This document shows positions 16,951-25,026 of a stretch of DNA of 32,365 nt, in pieces. The notes below the pieces were generated by a model. The model saw only the letters and a list, made by a program, of their open reading frames with translations, was not told where the DNA came from and made no database searches. Position 1 is the first letter of the stretch. Each line of letters opens with the position of its first letter. Location: the NCBI GenBank assembly GCA_944321725.1, contig CALUMI010000031.1, positions 1 to 32,365 of the forward strand, given 5' to 3'. The stretch is from an uncultured Muribaculaceae bacterium (lineage in GTDB: Bacteria; Bacteroidota; Bacteroidia; Bacteroidales; Muribaculaceae). The translations under genes and the position numbers were made by a program.

Positions 16951-17298
16951 ATGGCAACATACCGCACAGGAAAATACGTAGATCGCAATATCGAATTCAA
17001 ATGGAAAGAAACAGGACTATCTTTTCAAGTACAATTTATAAAGAAAAACAATATAACCGATAATGTTGGCGGTAATGTTGGCGGTAATGTTGGCGGTAAT
17101 GTTGGCGGTAATGTCGATTTACAAAATCATATAATAGAATTAATCAGGACAAATAGTACCATCTCAATCCAAGAAATCGCCGATACAACAGGCCTAAGCA
17201 AACGCAACTGCGAACGGATAATGGCAAAATTAAAAAGTTCCGGATTAATAGCCCGCAGTGGCTCTCCCCGCTCAGGCCATTGGATTATAATGAAATAA
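16951..17298 (+). CDS. Small winged-helix protein with NVGG repeats, likely the C-terminal remnant of an AlbA_2-type regulator
   Basis: A 115-residue protein. Residues 1-34 (ending ETGLSFQVQFIKK) and the NVGGNVGG repeat resemble the tail of large AlbA_2/Schlafen-type ATP-binding transcriptional regulators, which end in NVGENVGEN repeats followed by a winged helix. Here the winged helix is complete (about 55-112: HIIELIRTNSTISIQEIA, TTGLSKRNCERIMAKLKSSG, then a wing ending GHWIIMK), but the N-terminal AlbA_2 and middle domains are absent. The gene is visibly more AT-rich than its neighbours, suggesting transfer. It has its own promoter and sits 17 nt before the response regulator, so it could be a free-standing DNA-binding protein rather than debris. 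The family link is from memory of similar proteins; function is unknown. Confidence 0.6.
   Translation: MATYRTGKYVDRNIEFKWKETGLSFQVQFIKKNNITDNVGGNVGGNVGGNVGGNVDLQNHIIELIRTNSTISIQEIADTTGLSKRNCERIMAKLKSSGLIARSGSPRSGHWIIMK
17062..17109 (+). repeat. 12-bp tandem repeat, four copies, inside a coding region
   Basis: The unit AATGTTGGCGGT occurs four times without change, followed by a partial fifth copy (AATGT). It encodes Asn-Val-Gly-Gly in frame. The unit is a multiple of three, so copy-number change would lengthen or shorten the linker before the winged helix without a frameshift. Confidence 0.95.
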
Positions 17299-17315
17299 CA
17301 GCATTAACATAGAGA

Positions 17316-18641
17316 ATGAAAAAACAAGGAAACATATTGGTTGTGGACGACAACGCGGGCATACTCACATCACTGAAAATATTGCTTGGCAATGTGTTTG
17401 AGAATGTAGCGACACTGCCATCTCCAAAACAAATGCTTTCCACACTGCGAAAAAAAGAGATTGATGTGATACTGCTCGACATGAATTTCGTCGCAGGGAT
17501 CAACAACGGCAACGAAGGGTTGTTTTGGCTGCATGAAATAACCGCCAACTTTCCGAAAATACCGGTGGTGCTGTTCACGGCATACGCCGATGTGGAGCTC
17601 GCGGTCAAAGCCATGAAAGAGGGAGCGTTCGATTTCGTGGTCAAGCCATGGGACAACCGCAAACTCATCGAAGTATTGCAAATGGCATACCGCCGCCATC
17701 GCGAGCTGACAGGCAATCATGCCACACAATCAGAAATGTATTGGGGCGAATCCCCCACAATGGCGAGATTGCGCGAAACAGTGGAGAAAGTCGCCTCCAC
17801 CGACGCCAACATCCTGATTTCCGGAGAAAACGGCACAGGAAAAGACCTGCTCGCTCACGAGCTGCATTCACGTTCCGCACGCTCAACGAAAAAACTTGTG
17901 ACAGTCGACATGGGAGCCATAACCGACACTCTCTTCGAAAGCGAGTTGTTCGGCCATGTCAAAGGGGCGTTTACCGACGCCAAGCAGTCGAGAAAAGGAT
18001 ATATGGAAGAGGCCGATGGCGGCACCCTTTTTCTTGACGAAATAGGCAACCTACCCCTGCAGCAACAAGCGAAACTGCTCAACGCACTGCAACGCCGCCG
18101 CGTCACACCTGTAGGCAGCAATGACAGCATACCTGTCAACATAAGGCTTATTTGCGCCACAAACAAAAATCTCATGCAAATGGTCGAAACCGGACAATTC
18201 CGCGAAGATTTGCTATATCGGGTCAACACAATTCATCTGAAACTCCCGCCACTGCGCGAGCGCAAAAATGACATATTGCCGCTCGCCTACCGTTTTCTCT
18301 CGGAATTTGCAGCCATATATTCACGCAAAGCCGAACAGTTCAGCAAAAACGCAGAACAAGCGCTGACCGAATGCGAATGGCGAGGCAACATTCGCGAATT
18401 GAGGCACACTATAGAAAAAGCCGTCATAATAAGCGACGGAAATGAGATACAAACCCAAGATTTGCAAATCACCGTGCGGCAAAAGCCAAACAACGAAACC
18501 ACGACACTCGAAGGCATGGAACGGCAAATGATTATGGACTCTCTCGAAAAATATGGCGGAAACCTGTCGCTCACAGCCGAAAAATTAGGCATATCGCGCC
18601 AAACACTCTACAACAAAATGAAACGTTTCGGAATAGGATAG
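17316..18641 (+). CDS. Sigma-54-dependent response regulator (NtrC type)
   Basis: A 441-residue activator. The receiver domain (about 5-125) has acidic residues Asp11 and Asp12, phospho-acceptor Asp55, Thr88 and Lys110. The AAA+ domain (about 142-380) has Walker A GENGTGKD (170-177), the sigma-54-contacting loop as GAFTDA (217-222) rather than the textbook GAFTGA, Walker B GGTLFLDE (235-242) and an arginine finger region (FREDLLYRVN). The C terminus is a Fis-type HTH (LSLTAEKLGISRQTLYNKMK, about 417-436). It would bind an upstream palindrome and open a -24/-12 promoter once phosphorylated. The kinase gene starts 4 nt after it. The only sigma-54 promoter found in the window is that of the efflux operon directly upstream, which is its likely target. 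Confidence 0.95.
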   Translation: MKKQGNILVVDDNAGILTSLKILLGNVFENVATLPSPKQMLSTLRKKEIDVILLDMNFVAGINNGNEGLFWLHEITANFPKIPVVLFTAYADVELAVKAMKEGAFDFVVKPWDNRKLIEVLQMAYRRHRELTGNHATQSEMYWGESPTMARLRETVEKVASTDANILISGENGTGKDLLAHELHSRSARSTKKLVTVDMGAITDTLFESELFGHVKGAFTDAKQSRKGYMEEADGGTLFLDEIGNLPLQQQAKLLNALQRRRVTPVGSNDSIPVNIRLICATNKNLMQMVETGQFREDLLYRVNTIHLKLPPLRERKNDILPLAYRFLSEFAAIYSRKAEQFSKNAEQALTECEWRGNIRELRHTIEKAVIISDGNEIQTQDLQITVRQKPNNETTTLEGMERQMIMDSLEKYGGNLSLTAEKLGISRQTLYNKMKRFGIG

Positions 18642-18645
18642 GCAC

Positions 18646-19920
18646 ATGACACGACTGAAACGCATCATATTGGGCATCACCGCCATTACTGCCGCAACCG
18701 ACACAGCTGCCATAATATTAACCGATAAATGGGCCGTAGCGACCGCATTAATAACGGCAGCGGGGCTTATCACCGCCATAATATATTCATATTCGGCCGC
18801 GCGTGACGCCACCGAAAAGGTGAAAATAATGATAGAGGCTTTGCGAAACAATGATTTTTCTTTTCGCCTGCAAAAAAACATAAATCCCGAAATAGCCGAA
18901 TCGTTCACAGAAATATCCGATATAATAAAAAAACATAACATAGCATCACAGCAAAAAGAGAAGTTCTACAATCTGATAATCAACAATGTTAGAACCGGAA
19001 TATTCGCCATCGACAGCACCGGCAACGTAGAATTGTGCAACGCTGCCGCCTTAAAACTGCTCGGACTGCCCGTTCTGACCAACGCCAAACAGCTTGACAG
19101 AATAGAGCCGGGACTTCAAGAGTCGCTAAAAAACATGACAATGAGTGAAACACGGATACTGTCGATAGAAAACAATCACCGCAACTCCAATATCTCGGTA
19201 ACAGTATCAAAAATAGAGCTTGGCGGAAAACCGTTGAGCATCTACATTCTCAACGACATCAACTCTGTAATCGACCGTCAGGAGGTGGACGCATGGATAA
19301 AACTCACGCGTGTGCTGACCCATGAAATAATGAACGGGATAGCCCCAATACGGGCAATGAGCGAGGAACTGCTCCACAACGGCATGAAAGACCACAGCCA
19401 CGCAACCGAAAGCCTTGGGATAATTTCCTCAACATCCGAAGGATTAATGAAATTCACACAATCGTTCCGCAAATTCGCGGCAATACCATCGCCGGAGCTT
19501 GCGCTCAATTATGTGCGCGACTTGATAAACTCATCCATCTCACTGAAGAAAGAGGCACTCAGCCACATAAACATTACGATTGACATCATCCCTGACAACA
19601 TTATAGTGGAATCCGACAAAAGTCTGATAAATCAGGTTCTTGTCAACCTGTTGAAAAACGCAATCGAGGCCGGAGCCACCACAATACACATAAATTCCCA
19701 CATGGAAGAAAACGAGTCGGTCATAATTGATGTGACCGACAACGGCCAACCAATCTCCGAAGATTGCGCCGAGCAAATTTTCGTGCCTTTCTTCACAACA
19801 AAAAACGATGGCTCAGGAATAGGCCTGTCGATGTCGCGCCGCATAATGAATCTTCACGGAGGCACGCTACAGCTCATCAATGGCTCTTACACAAAGACAT
19901 TCCGGCTTAAGTTCCCGTAA
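18646..19920 (+). CDS. Membrane sensor histidine kinase (NtrY/NtrB-like)
   Basis: A 424-residue kinase, partner of the preceding regulator. Two N-terminal membrane helices (about 5-26 and 31-50) leave almost no periplasmic loop, so it probably senses within the membrane or cytoplasm. A short linker is followed by a PAS domain (about 105-210, GIFAIDSTGNVELCNAAALKLLG without ends), the H-box VLTHEIMN with His226, and a HATPase domain with N-box NQVLVNLLKNAIEA (329-342), DNG (365-367), F-box PFFTTK and GSGIGL (389-394). The lack of a large sensory domain resembles intramembrane-sensing kinases that monitor envelope stress or transporter activity; that role is inference. The stop codon ends 2 nt before the end of pdxB on the other strand, with no room for a separate terminator. 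Confidence 0.93.
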   Translation: MTRLKRIILGITAITAATDTAAIILTDKWAVATALITAAGLITAIIYSYSAARDATEKVKIMIEALRNNDFSFRLQKNINPEIAESFTEISDIIKKHNIASQQKEKFYNLIINNVRTGIFAIDSTGNVELCNAAALKLLGLPVLTNAKQLDRIEPGLQESLKNMTMSETRILSIENNHRNSNISVTVSKIELGGKPLSIYILNDINSVIDRQEVDAWIKLTRVLTHEIMNGIAPIRAMSEELLHNGMKDHSHATESLGIISSTSEGLMKFTQSFRKFAAIPSPELALNYVRDLINSSISLKKEALSHINITIDIIPDNIIVESDKSLINQVLVNLLKNAIEAGATTIHINSHMEENESVIIDVTDNGQPISEDCAEQIFVPFFTTKNDGSGIGLSMSRRIMNLHGGTLQLINGSYTKTFRLKFP

Positions 19921-19922
19921 CG

Positions 19923-20927
19923 TCAGCGGCACTCAGCCCTTAAATTGTAATTATTGCGCAACGACTCAAACTCCTCCGGAGCGGATTTCAACATGGCAGT
20001 ATCGACAAGCGGATTATAGGATTGCAGCACCTGGAATATCTCCGTTATATCCGCGCCTTTTGCCGGAGCGTCTGTATAAGGAATGCCGTCGACAACCACA
20101 CCGAAATGCCGGCTGAAAGCCTCAAGTGCCATTGCCGTGGCGCGCTTTTTCCCGTCGGAAGAATACCCGGCGATATGGGGAGTGGCGACAAATGCCCTCT
20201 CAAGCAACTGCCGGTTTATCAGCGGCTCGTTTTCCCAGCAATCAACAGCCGCAGCCTCCAATTTGCCGCAAGTCAGAGCGTCAAGCAGCGCGTCATTGTC
20301 AACCACAGCTCCACGCGAGCTGTTGATAAGCAACTTACAGTGTCGTAACTCATCGAAAAAGTGATTGTCGGCAAGATGGAATGTGCGGTCTTCGCCACCC
20401 ATCGTCAAAGGGGTATGAAACGTTATGATGTCAGCCTCTCCCGACATACAAGCCAAATCCACGAAATCACCGCTCTCACGGCGTGAGCGCGGCGGGTCGC
20501 ACAGCAAAACATCCATTCCGAGCCTTTCGCCCCAACGGGCCACAATGCTTCCAACATGGCCAACCCCAACTACTCCGAGCTTCAATCCCCGCAAAGGCTG
20601 CCCTTTAAACAGGCTGCCTATCACGGCAAACACATACTGCGCCACAGCGGGAGCGTTGCATCCCGGAGCGTTGTAGACAGCTATGCCATTGTCACGGCAA
20701 TAGCTCAAATCGATATGGTCGGTTCCTATCGTGGCCGTCGCAATAAATTTCACACGGCTGCCAGCCAACAAGCGGATGTCGCACCGTGTACGGGTACGCA
20801 CAAACAAAGCGTCGGCATCTTTCACCGCTTCCGCGCCGATTTCAGAAGCCGGAAGATAATCCACCGTGCCAAACTTTTCCAACAGGCCTTTTATATACGG
20901 AATATTGGCCTCCACTATTATTTTCAT
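19923..20927 (-). CDS. pdxB: Erythronate-4-phosphate dehydrogenase
   Basis: Oxidises 4-phosphoerythronate in the DXP-dependent pyridoxal phosphate pathway. The 334-residue protein is a D-2-hydroxyacid dehydrogenase with the Rossmann motif GVVGVGHVGS (118-127) and catalytic residues Arg205 (SSRGAVVD), Glu234 (WENEP) and His251 (PHIAGYSSDGK). The spacing of 29 and 17 residues between these equals that of E. coli PdxB (Arg208, Glu237, His254). The IGTDHIDLSYC stretch and the C-terminal dimerisation tail support PdxB rather than a general dehydrogenase. It overlaps the end of the upstream membrane-protein gene by 4 nt (ATGA), so translation is probably coupled. It is the last gene of its operon and converges on the kinase gene. 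Confidence 0.92.
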   Translation of the reverse strand: MKIIVEANIPYIKGLLEKFGTVDYLPASEIGAEAVKDADALFVRTRTRCDIRLLAGSRVKFIATATIGTDHIDLSYCRDNGIAVYNAPGCNAPAVAQYVFAVIGSLFKGQPLRGLKLGVVGVGHVGSIVARWGERLGMDVLLCDPPRSRRESGDFVDLACMSGEADIITFHTPLTMGGEDRTFHLADNHFFDELRHCKLLINSSRGAVVDNDALLDALTCGKLEAAAVDCWENEPLINRQLLERAFVATPHIAGYSSDGKKRATAMALEAFSRHFGVVVDGIPYTDAPAKGADITEIFQVLQSYNPLVDTAMLKSAPEEFESLRNNYNLRAECR

Positions 20928-21898
20928 AGCCTAAAAAAATCCATTATTTCAGGGATAAGACAAGCAATATTGGCAATTATAAGAATAAAAAACAACACAT
21001 ATCCGCGCTGCATCTTATAGATTGTGAAAAAATGAGCCACCTGATACGACGCACATACATTGAGCGTCATCAAATATGTGCCGAAATTCCTAATGTCCAA
21101 CAACAACAAAAGCAGTGTGTAAACCGCAATAACCGTAAAAAAACCATTATAAGAGCGTAATTGCAGGCGATAGCTTATCAATTTGAACATATTTGCGACT
21201 CCCAATACCGTCCCAACAACAAGGACAAGCGCAAGCCTGTACAAATCATGCGGACGCAATTCCTGAAAATACAGCTCTTTGGATATTTTCAATACCGGAA
21301 ATTCCAAATCCGCCAAAGAAAACGCCCCTATTCCCAGCACAATCCAATAAGGCACAGCCATGCCAAGCAATATCGCGACAAATCCCTTAAACGAGAACAG
21401 CTTCATCTGCATAAAGCCTACGACAAAAGCCGGCACATAAAGAATGAACACATAATCAAACATGCTGCAAAGCGAAAGGATAAACGCGACAAGAAACAAG
21501 AACTGACGCCTTTCACGCTGCTGATAACCGCCAAACAATATCAATACGCACAACAACAGCACGGCATTTGCCACCGCCGCCACAGGCCACCCCACGGAAT
21601 AATCGGGACCCGACATGGCCGCCAACACGAAATATGCGGCATAAATGACCGTATACTCCCTGACAAAAACAAAATTCTTGTCGAGAACCCGCATCACCAA
21701 AGCCACAGCAAAAACCATCAAGACATTAAAAATCCAATACGTCCCGACCGCAAGACGCACAGGCAGCAACCCTTTTGAAACAGTCGGAGCACCGATACCC
21801 GCAAGATTAAAGAAGTAGGACATGCCAATAGCGACAACCGCCATTGTCAAAAGGCAATAGCGGCTATTTATGAACTCATTGACACTCTCTTCCCTCAT
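20924..21898 (-). CDS. Polytopic membrane protein, DUF6427-like
   Basis: A 324-residue integral membrane protein with about nine or ten hydrophobic segments and few charged residues, starting MREESVNEFINSRYC. Length, topology and the N-terminal pattern resemble the Bacteroidetes DUF6427 family; this is from memory and function is unknown. The N terminus is hydrophilic and no signal peptide is seen. It sits 6 nt after the DUF4919-like gene and overlaps pdxB by 4 nt, so it belongs to the same transcript. No catalytic motif can be recognised. Confidence 0.6.
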   Translation of the reverse strand: MREESVNEFINSRYCLLTMAVVAIGMSYFFNLAGIGAPTVSKGLLPVRLAVGTYWIFNVLMVFAVALVMRVLDKNFVFVREYTVIYAAYFVLAAMSGPDYSVGWPVAAVANAVLLLCVLILFGGYQQRERRQFLFLVAFILSLCSMFDYVFILYVPAFVVGFMQMKLFSFKGFVAILLGMAVPYWIVLGIGAFSLADLEFPVLKISKELYFQELRPHDLYRLALVLVVGTVLGVANMFKLISYRLQLRSYNGFFTVIAVYTLLLLLLDIRNFGTYLMTLNVCASYQVAHFFTIYKMQRGYVLFFILIIANIACLIPEIMDFFRL

Positions 21899-21904
21899 TC
21901 CTGT

Positions 21905-22606
21905 CTATTCTTTGAACTTTTTATTATAGACTTTAATCACATTCGAAACATCAAAATAATATCCGTCGGGAGTCTTATTGTCCTTCTTCTCGACTATTAT
22001 ATAGTCGATGCTGTCGCCAAGCTCCTGATGGTCGGTGGCGACAAGCCCCATGAAGTTCACAATGTTGTACTCATGCACCGGACTTATCACAACCCACGGA
22101 TTATCTTTTTTGCCAAGTCCCGTAGAAAGTATGGCTTCCACAATATGGTTCAACCGATATTGCCAAATGGAGGCACGCGCAAATTTTTTCTTTGTTTTAA
22201 GCGCGTATATAAAAAACTGCATTTGGTTGAGATCAAAAGGGTTGTCGGCAAGCGACAACTCGGCGTATTTTATAATCGTGTCGCATTCGGCAGGCGTATG
22301 ATTCTGTTTGTAGTAAAGGGGCTGTATTTTATTGGCAAATTCCGATATCCGATAAGGATTGTAATCCTCTTGGAACACATATCCGAGATAGAAATGACGG
22401 TAATCCTGCATTGTCATGTCGGTGTCGTTGCTGACAAATTTACGCCACAGCCGCTTATAATAATAAGGCGAGGCCGGATCGCTTACCGATTTGCGGATTT
22501 CCTCCATGTCCGGTTTTTCCGGCTTGAACTTCTTGTCGGCCGCTGTCGAATCGACCGCCACTGCCGCCACCAAAGCTAATAATATGAGTGCAAGTATATT
22601 TTTCAT
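21905..22606 (-). CDS. Exported DUF4919-like protein
   Basis: A 233-residue protein with a Sec signal peptide (about 1-22, ending DSTAA) followed by a soluble domain rich in aromatic and charged residues (YYYKRLWRKFVSNDTDMTMQ without ends, then DYRHFYLGYVFQEDYNPY). It matches my recollection of the Bacteroidetes DUF4919 family in length and in the DYRHFYLGY segment. No Cys lipobox is present, so it is expected to be periplasmic or secreted. Function is unknown. It begins 10 nt after the preceding membrane-protein gene. Confidence 0.7.
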   Translation of the reverse strand: MKNILALILLALVAAVAVDSTAADKKFKPEKPDMEEIRKSVSDPASPYYYKRLWRKFVSNDTDMTMQDYRHFYLGYVFQEDYNPYRISEFANKIQPLYYKQNHTPAECDTIIKYAELSLADNPFDLNQMQFFIYALKTKKKFARASIWQYRLNHIVEAILSTGLGKKDNPWVVISPVHEYNIVNFMGLVATDHQELGDSIDYIIVEKKDNKTPDGYYFDVSNVIKVYNKKFKE

Positions 22607-22616
22607 TGCTCACTTT

Positions 22617-23117
22617 TTAAACATTATTAAAATATTGCACCGCAGCAACCTCTATGGCTATGCCGACCAACGAAACAGTAACTACGGCAGGCAATCCCTT
22701 CGCGCAAAAATATTGCACAAATCTTGCCGATGGAAAGCGCAGCACAGAGCCTTTGGGAGTACGGGCAAATACCACACATCCTGCCAACGCTCCCGCAAAT
22801 GCCCCTATAATCATGGGCGCATACCCAATGGTAGCCCCAAGCAGCATCCCCGCCAAAGCGCCCACTGTAATATGGCGCATCCCCTGTGTCGCTTTGACAA
22901 CAGGTTGTGGAAGCATCGACACTATTATGACAACAATCATTGTCATCACTCCCCAATAAGAAAGCATAACCGAAGGAAAAACAAGCAATTCGCTCCACTG
23001 CATCAGCCACAAACCGCCATAAGCAGCAATTACAGCCGGAATATGCGGGCGCACACACAAATAAAGCGACAAAAGCATCAATAATATTCCTGATATTAAC
23101 AGCGCGATATCCATCAT
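22617..23117 (-). CDS. Small membrane protein with glycine-rich hairpin (DUF456-like)
   Basis: A 166-residue membrane protein with four or five hydrophobic segments. The central stretch (HITVGALAGMLLGATIGYAP and then IIGAFAGALAGCVVF, about 82-117) repeats small residues every four positions, as in DUF456-type and glycine-zipper proteins. The assignment is tentative. Two consecutive ATG codons (23117 and 23114) could start it, and the -7 element lies immediately upstream. First gene of the pdxB operon, 10 nt before the DUF4919-like gene. Confidence 0.6.
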   Translation of the reverse strand: MMDIALLISGILLMLLSLYLCVRPHIPAVIAAYGGLWLMQWSELLVFPSVMLSYWGVMTMIVVIIVSMLPQPVVKATQGMRHITVGALAGMLLGATIGYAPMIIGAFAGALAGCVVFARTPKGSVLRFPSARFVQYFCAKGLPAVVTVSLVGIAIEVAAVQYFNNV

Positions 23118-23119
23118 CG

Positions 23120-23152
23120 CAAAATTACTTATTTTTTTCGTTTCCCCGCCAA
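23120..23152 (-). promoter_or_regulatory. Promoter of the pdxB operon
   Basis: Read on the minus strand, TAATTTTG (23127 down to 23120) matches TAnnTTTG, with TTG 22 bp upstream (23152-23150). The -7 element ends only 2 nt before the first ATG, so the transcript would be leaderless or nearly so if the start site is at the usual distance. Confidence 0.45.
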
Positions 23153-23174
23153 CAGCTTAACAACGGCTACAGAA

Positions 23175-23208
23175 TTTTGCCATTTTTTCACGATACGCAT
23201 CGGCAAAA
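23175..23208 (-). terminator. Possible weak terminator after the AspT-type transporter gene
   Basis: A 7-bp outer stem (TTTTGCC 23175-23181 with GGCAAAA 23202-23208) with an inner CGAT/ATCG hairpin lies directly after the stop codon at 23210. There is no long T tract after it on the minus strand, so it may not terminate efficiently. Confidence 0.3.
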
Positions 23209-23209
23209 A

Positions 23210-24868
23210 TCAAATATAGAGCAATATAAGCAGTTGAGCTATAATAACCCTCACAAACATGCCAAGAGGATAAACCGTGGCATACGACACTGCCGGAGCG
23301 TCGCCCTCAACCGTGTCGTTGGCATAATCGAGAGCCATAGGATTGGCCATGCTGCCGCAGAGCAATCCGCATGTTTCGCCAAACTTAAATTTAAAAAGGC
23401 GCATAGAAACTATACCCATGACAAGCACAGGCAACATCGTGAGCACAGCCCCTATTCCAATCCACGCCAACCCCTGTGGGCCAACCAATGTGGCGAAAAA
23501 GTTTTTGCCCGCATCCAATCCGAGACACGCAAGATACATCGACAACCCGATACCCCTCAACATCAGGTTCGCGCTGCGGGTGTTGTATGTAACCACATGG
23601 AAACGCGGGCCGAAACGCCCCATCAGCAAGCCAGCGATTATCGGGCCTCCCGCAAGACCGAGTGTAATCGGGATATTGCTTCCGGGCAAGGCGATAGGAA
23701 TGGAGCCGAGCAACAACCCTAAAGATATGCCTATGAAAATCACGGCAAGATTAGGCTCTTTCAAGGAGCCGGCACAATTACCTATTATTTTTTCAACATT
23801 TTCTATCTCCTGTGACGTGCCAACCACCGTAAGGCGGTCGCCAATTTGCAATATCAGGTCGGGAGTGGCAAGCAATTTCACGCCGCTGCGCAACACCCGC
23901 GACACCGTAATTCCGAACTGACTCCTCAATTTCAACGAACCGAGCCGCTTGCCATTCACTCCGGGTCGCGAAACGATTATGTGCCTCGACACTATTTGCC
24001 TGTCTATTTTGTTCCAGTTCACATGGTGATTCCAGTCCTTATCCTCTTTCTTTCCGAACAGCAATATGAGCTGGTCAACATCTTTCTCGGTAGTGACCAC
24101 CATTATTCTGTCGCCCGACATCAGTTTCTCCTCCGAATTGGGCATTATAAACTCTTTGCCTCGCCACAACCGGGAAATGATAAACCGGGCATTGCTTGCC
24201 TCTTTCACATCATGTATCGTACGCCCTGAAATGCCGGGATTTGTTATTTCGAAAGTGGCCACGTATGTCTGGTCGGCATGGCTCTCCTCGCGCGGCTTTA
24301 AATCATCTGGCTTGGTAAAAAACTTACGCAATATGATGATTACAAAAATCACTCCGACCACACCTATCGGATAGGCCACGGCGCAACCCAAAGCCGCCGA
24401 ATCGGCAGGCAATCCCATTTGCTTCAGTGTCTGCTGCGCGGCGGCAAGCGCAGGAGTGTTGGTTGTGGCGCCACACAGCACACCCGTAATGTCGTCGATT
24501 CCATAGCCTGTCAGCATACTTATGCCTGCCGCCAGCAATGAGCCCGCCAATATGAGCACAAGCCCGGCGATATTCATTTTGACACCCTCTTTGCGGAAGG
24601 AGCTGAAAAAACCCGGCCCCACCTGCAATCCAAGAGCATATACAAACAACACAAGCCCGAAACTTTCCGCATAATTCAGCATGTCAGGGTCGATGGAAAA
24701 TCCGAGATAGCCGGCAATAATGCCCGTAAAAAACACAAAAGTGACACCCAATGAAATTCCGGCCACACGCAACCGCCCCAAAGCCAACCCTATCGATATG
24801 ATGACGGCGACCACCACCACCGCCTGAACAGCGGAATGAGTATATAAAAATCCGTTAATCCAATCCAT
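23210..24868 (-). CDS. AspT/YidE-family transporter with two RCK_C domains
   Basis: A 552-residue membrane protein of the aspartate:alanine exchanger superfamily, close in length to E. coli YidE (553). Two bundles of about five helices (about 10-180 and 370-552) flank a cytoplasmic region with two TrkA_C/RCK_C domains (ending DRIMVVTTEKDVDQ and DRLTVVGTSQEIEN). Each bundle carries a Gly-rich duplicated motif: GVLCGATTNTPALAAAQQT in the first and GLLCGSMANPMALDYANDT in the second. The start is set at 24868 (MDWINGFLYTH) because the 24-residue extension back to 24940 is encoded by intergenic repeat DNA. The -7 element at 24873-24880 almost touches this ATG. The substrate is unknown; an amino or carboxylic acid is the family expectation. 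Confidence 0.88.
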   Translation of the reverse strand: MDWINGFLYTHSAVQAVVVVAVIISIGLALGRLRVAGISLGVTFVFFTGIIAGYLGFSIDPDMLNYAESFGLVLFVYALGLQVGPGFFSSFRKEGVKMNIAGLVLILAGSLLAAGISMLTGYGIDDITGVLCGATTNTPALAAAQQTLKQMGLPADSAALGCAVAYPIGVVGVIFVIIILRKFFTKPDDLKPREESHADQTYVATFEITNPGISGRTIHDVKEASNARFIISRLWRGKEFIMPNSEEKLMSGDRIMVVTTEKDVDQLILLFGKKEDKDWNHHVNWNKIDRQIVSRHIIVSRPGVNGKRLGSLKLRSQFGITVSRVLRSGVKLLATPDLILQIGDRLTVVGTSQEIENVEKIIGNCAGSLKEPNLAVIFIGISLGLLLGSIPIALPGSNIPITLGLAGGPIIAGLLMGRFGPRFHVVTYNTRSANLMLRGIGLSMYLACLGLDAGKNFFATLVGPQGLAWIGIGAVLTMLPVLVMGIVSMRLFKFKFGETCGLLCGSMANPMALDYANDTVEGDAPAVSYATVYPLGMFVRVIIAQLLILLYI

Positions 24869-24872
24869 GCTG

Positions 24873-25026
24873 CAAAGATATTGCAAATCGAGAGCAGAAC
24901 AATCAAACTTGTTTGGATTTGTTATGCCGAGATGCAGCATATTTTATTCAAAGATATTGCAAATCGAGAGCAGAACAATCAAACTCGCCTGAAATTGTTA
25001 TGCCCGGATGCAGCTCATATTTCATC
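24873..25026 (-). repeat. Tandem intergenic repeat with promoter elements, 76-bp period (family 1)
   Basis: Two copies in direct tandem, beginning at 24873 and 24949. The first 37 bases are identical, then the copies diverge in a palindromic core (AATCAAAC-tt-GTTTGgATT in copy 1), and resemblance returns at TGTTATGCC and GATGCAGC. On the minus strand each copy ends with TATCTTTG (24880-24873 and 24956-24949), preceded 19 bp upstream by ATTG, a canonical Bacteroidetes promoter. It occupies about half of the 337-nt gene-free gap 24869-25205. Confidence 0.85.

Noticed and set aside
17062..17118. Possible CRISPR-like repeat array
   Set aside because: The 12-bp units are contiguous with no spacers and code NVGG in frame; it is a coding tandem repeat.
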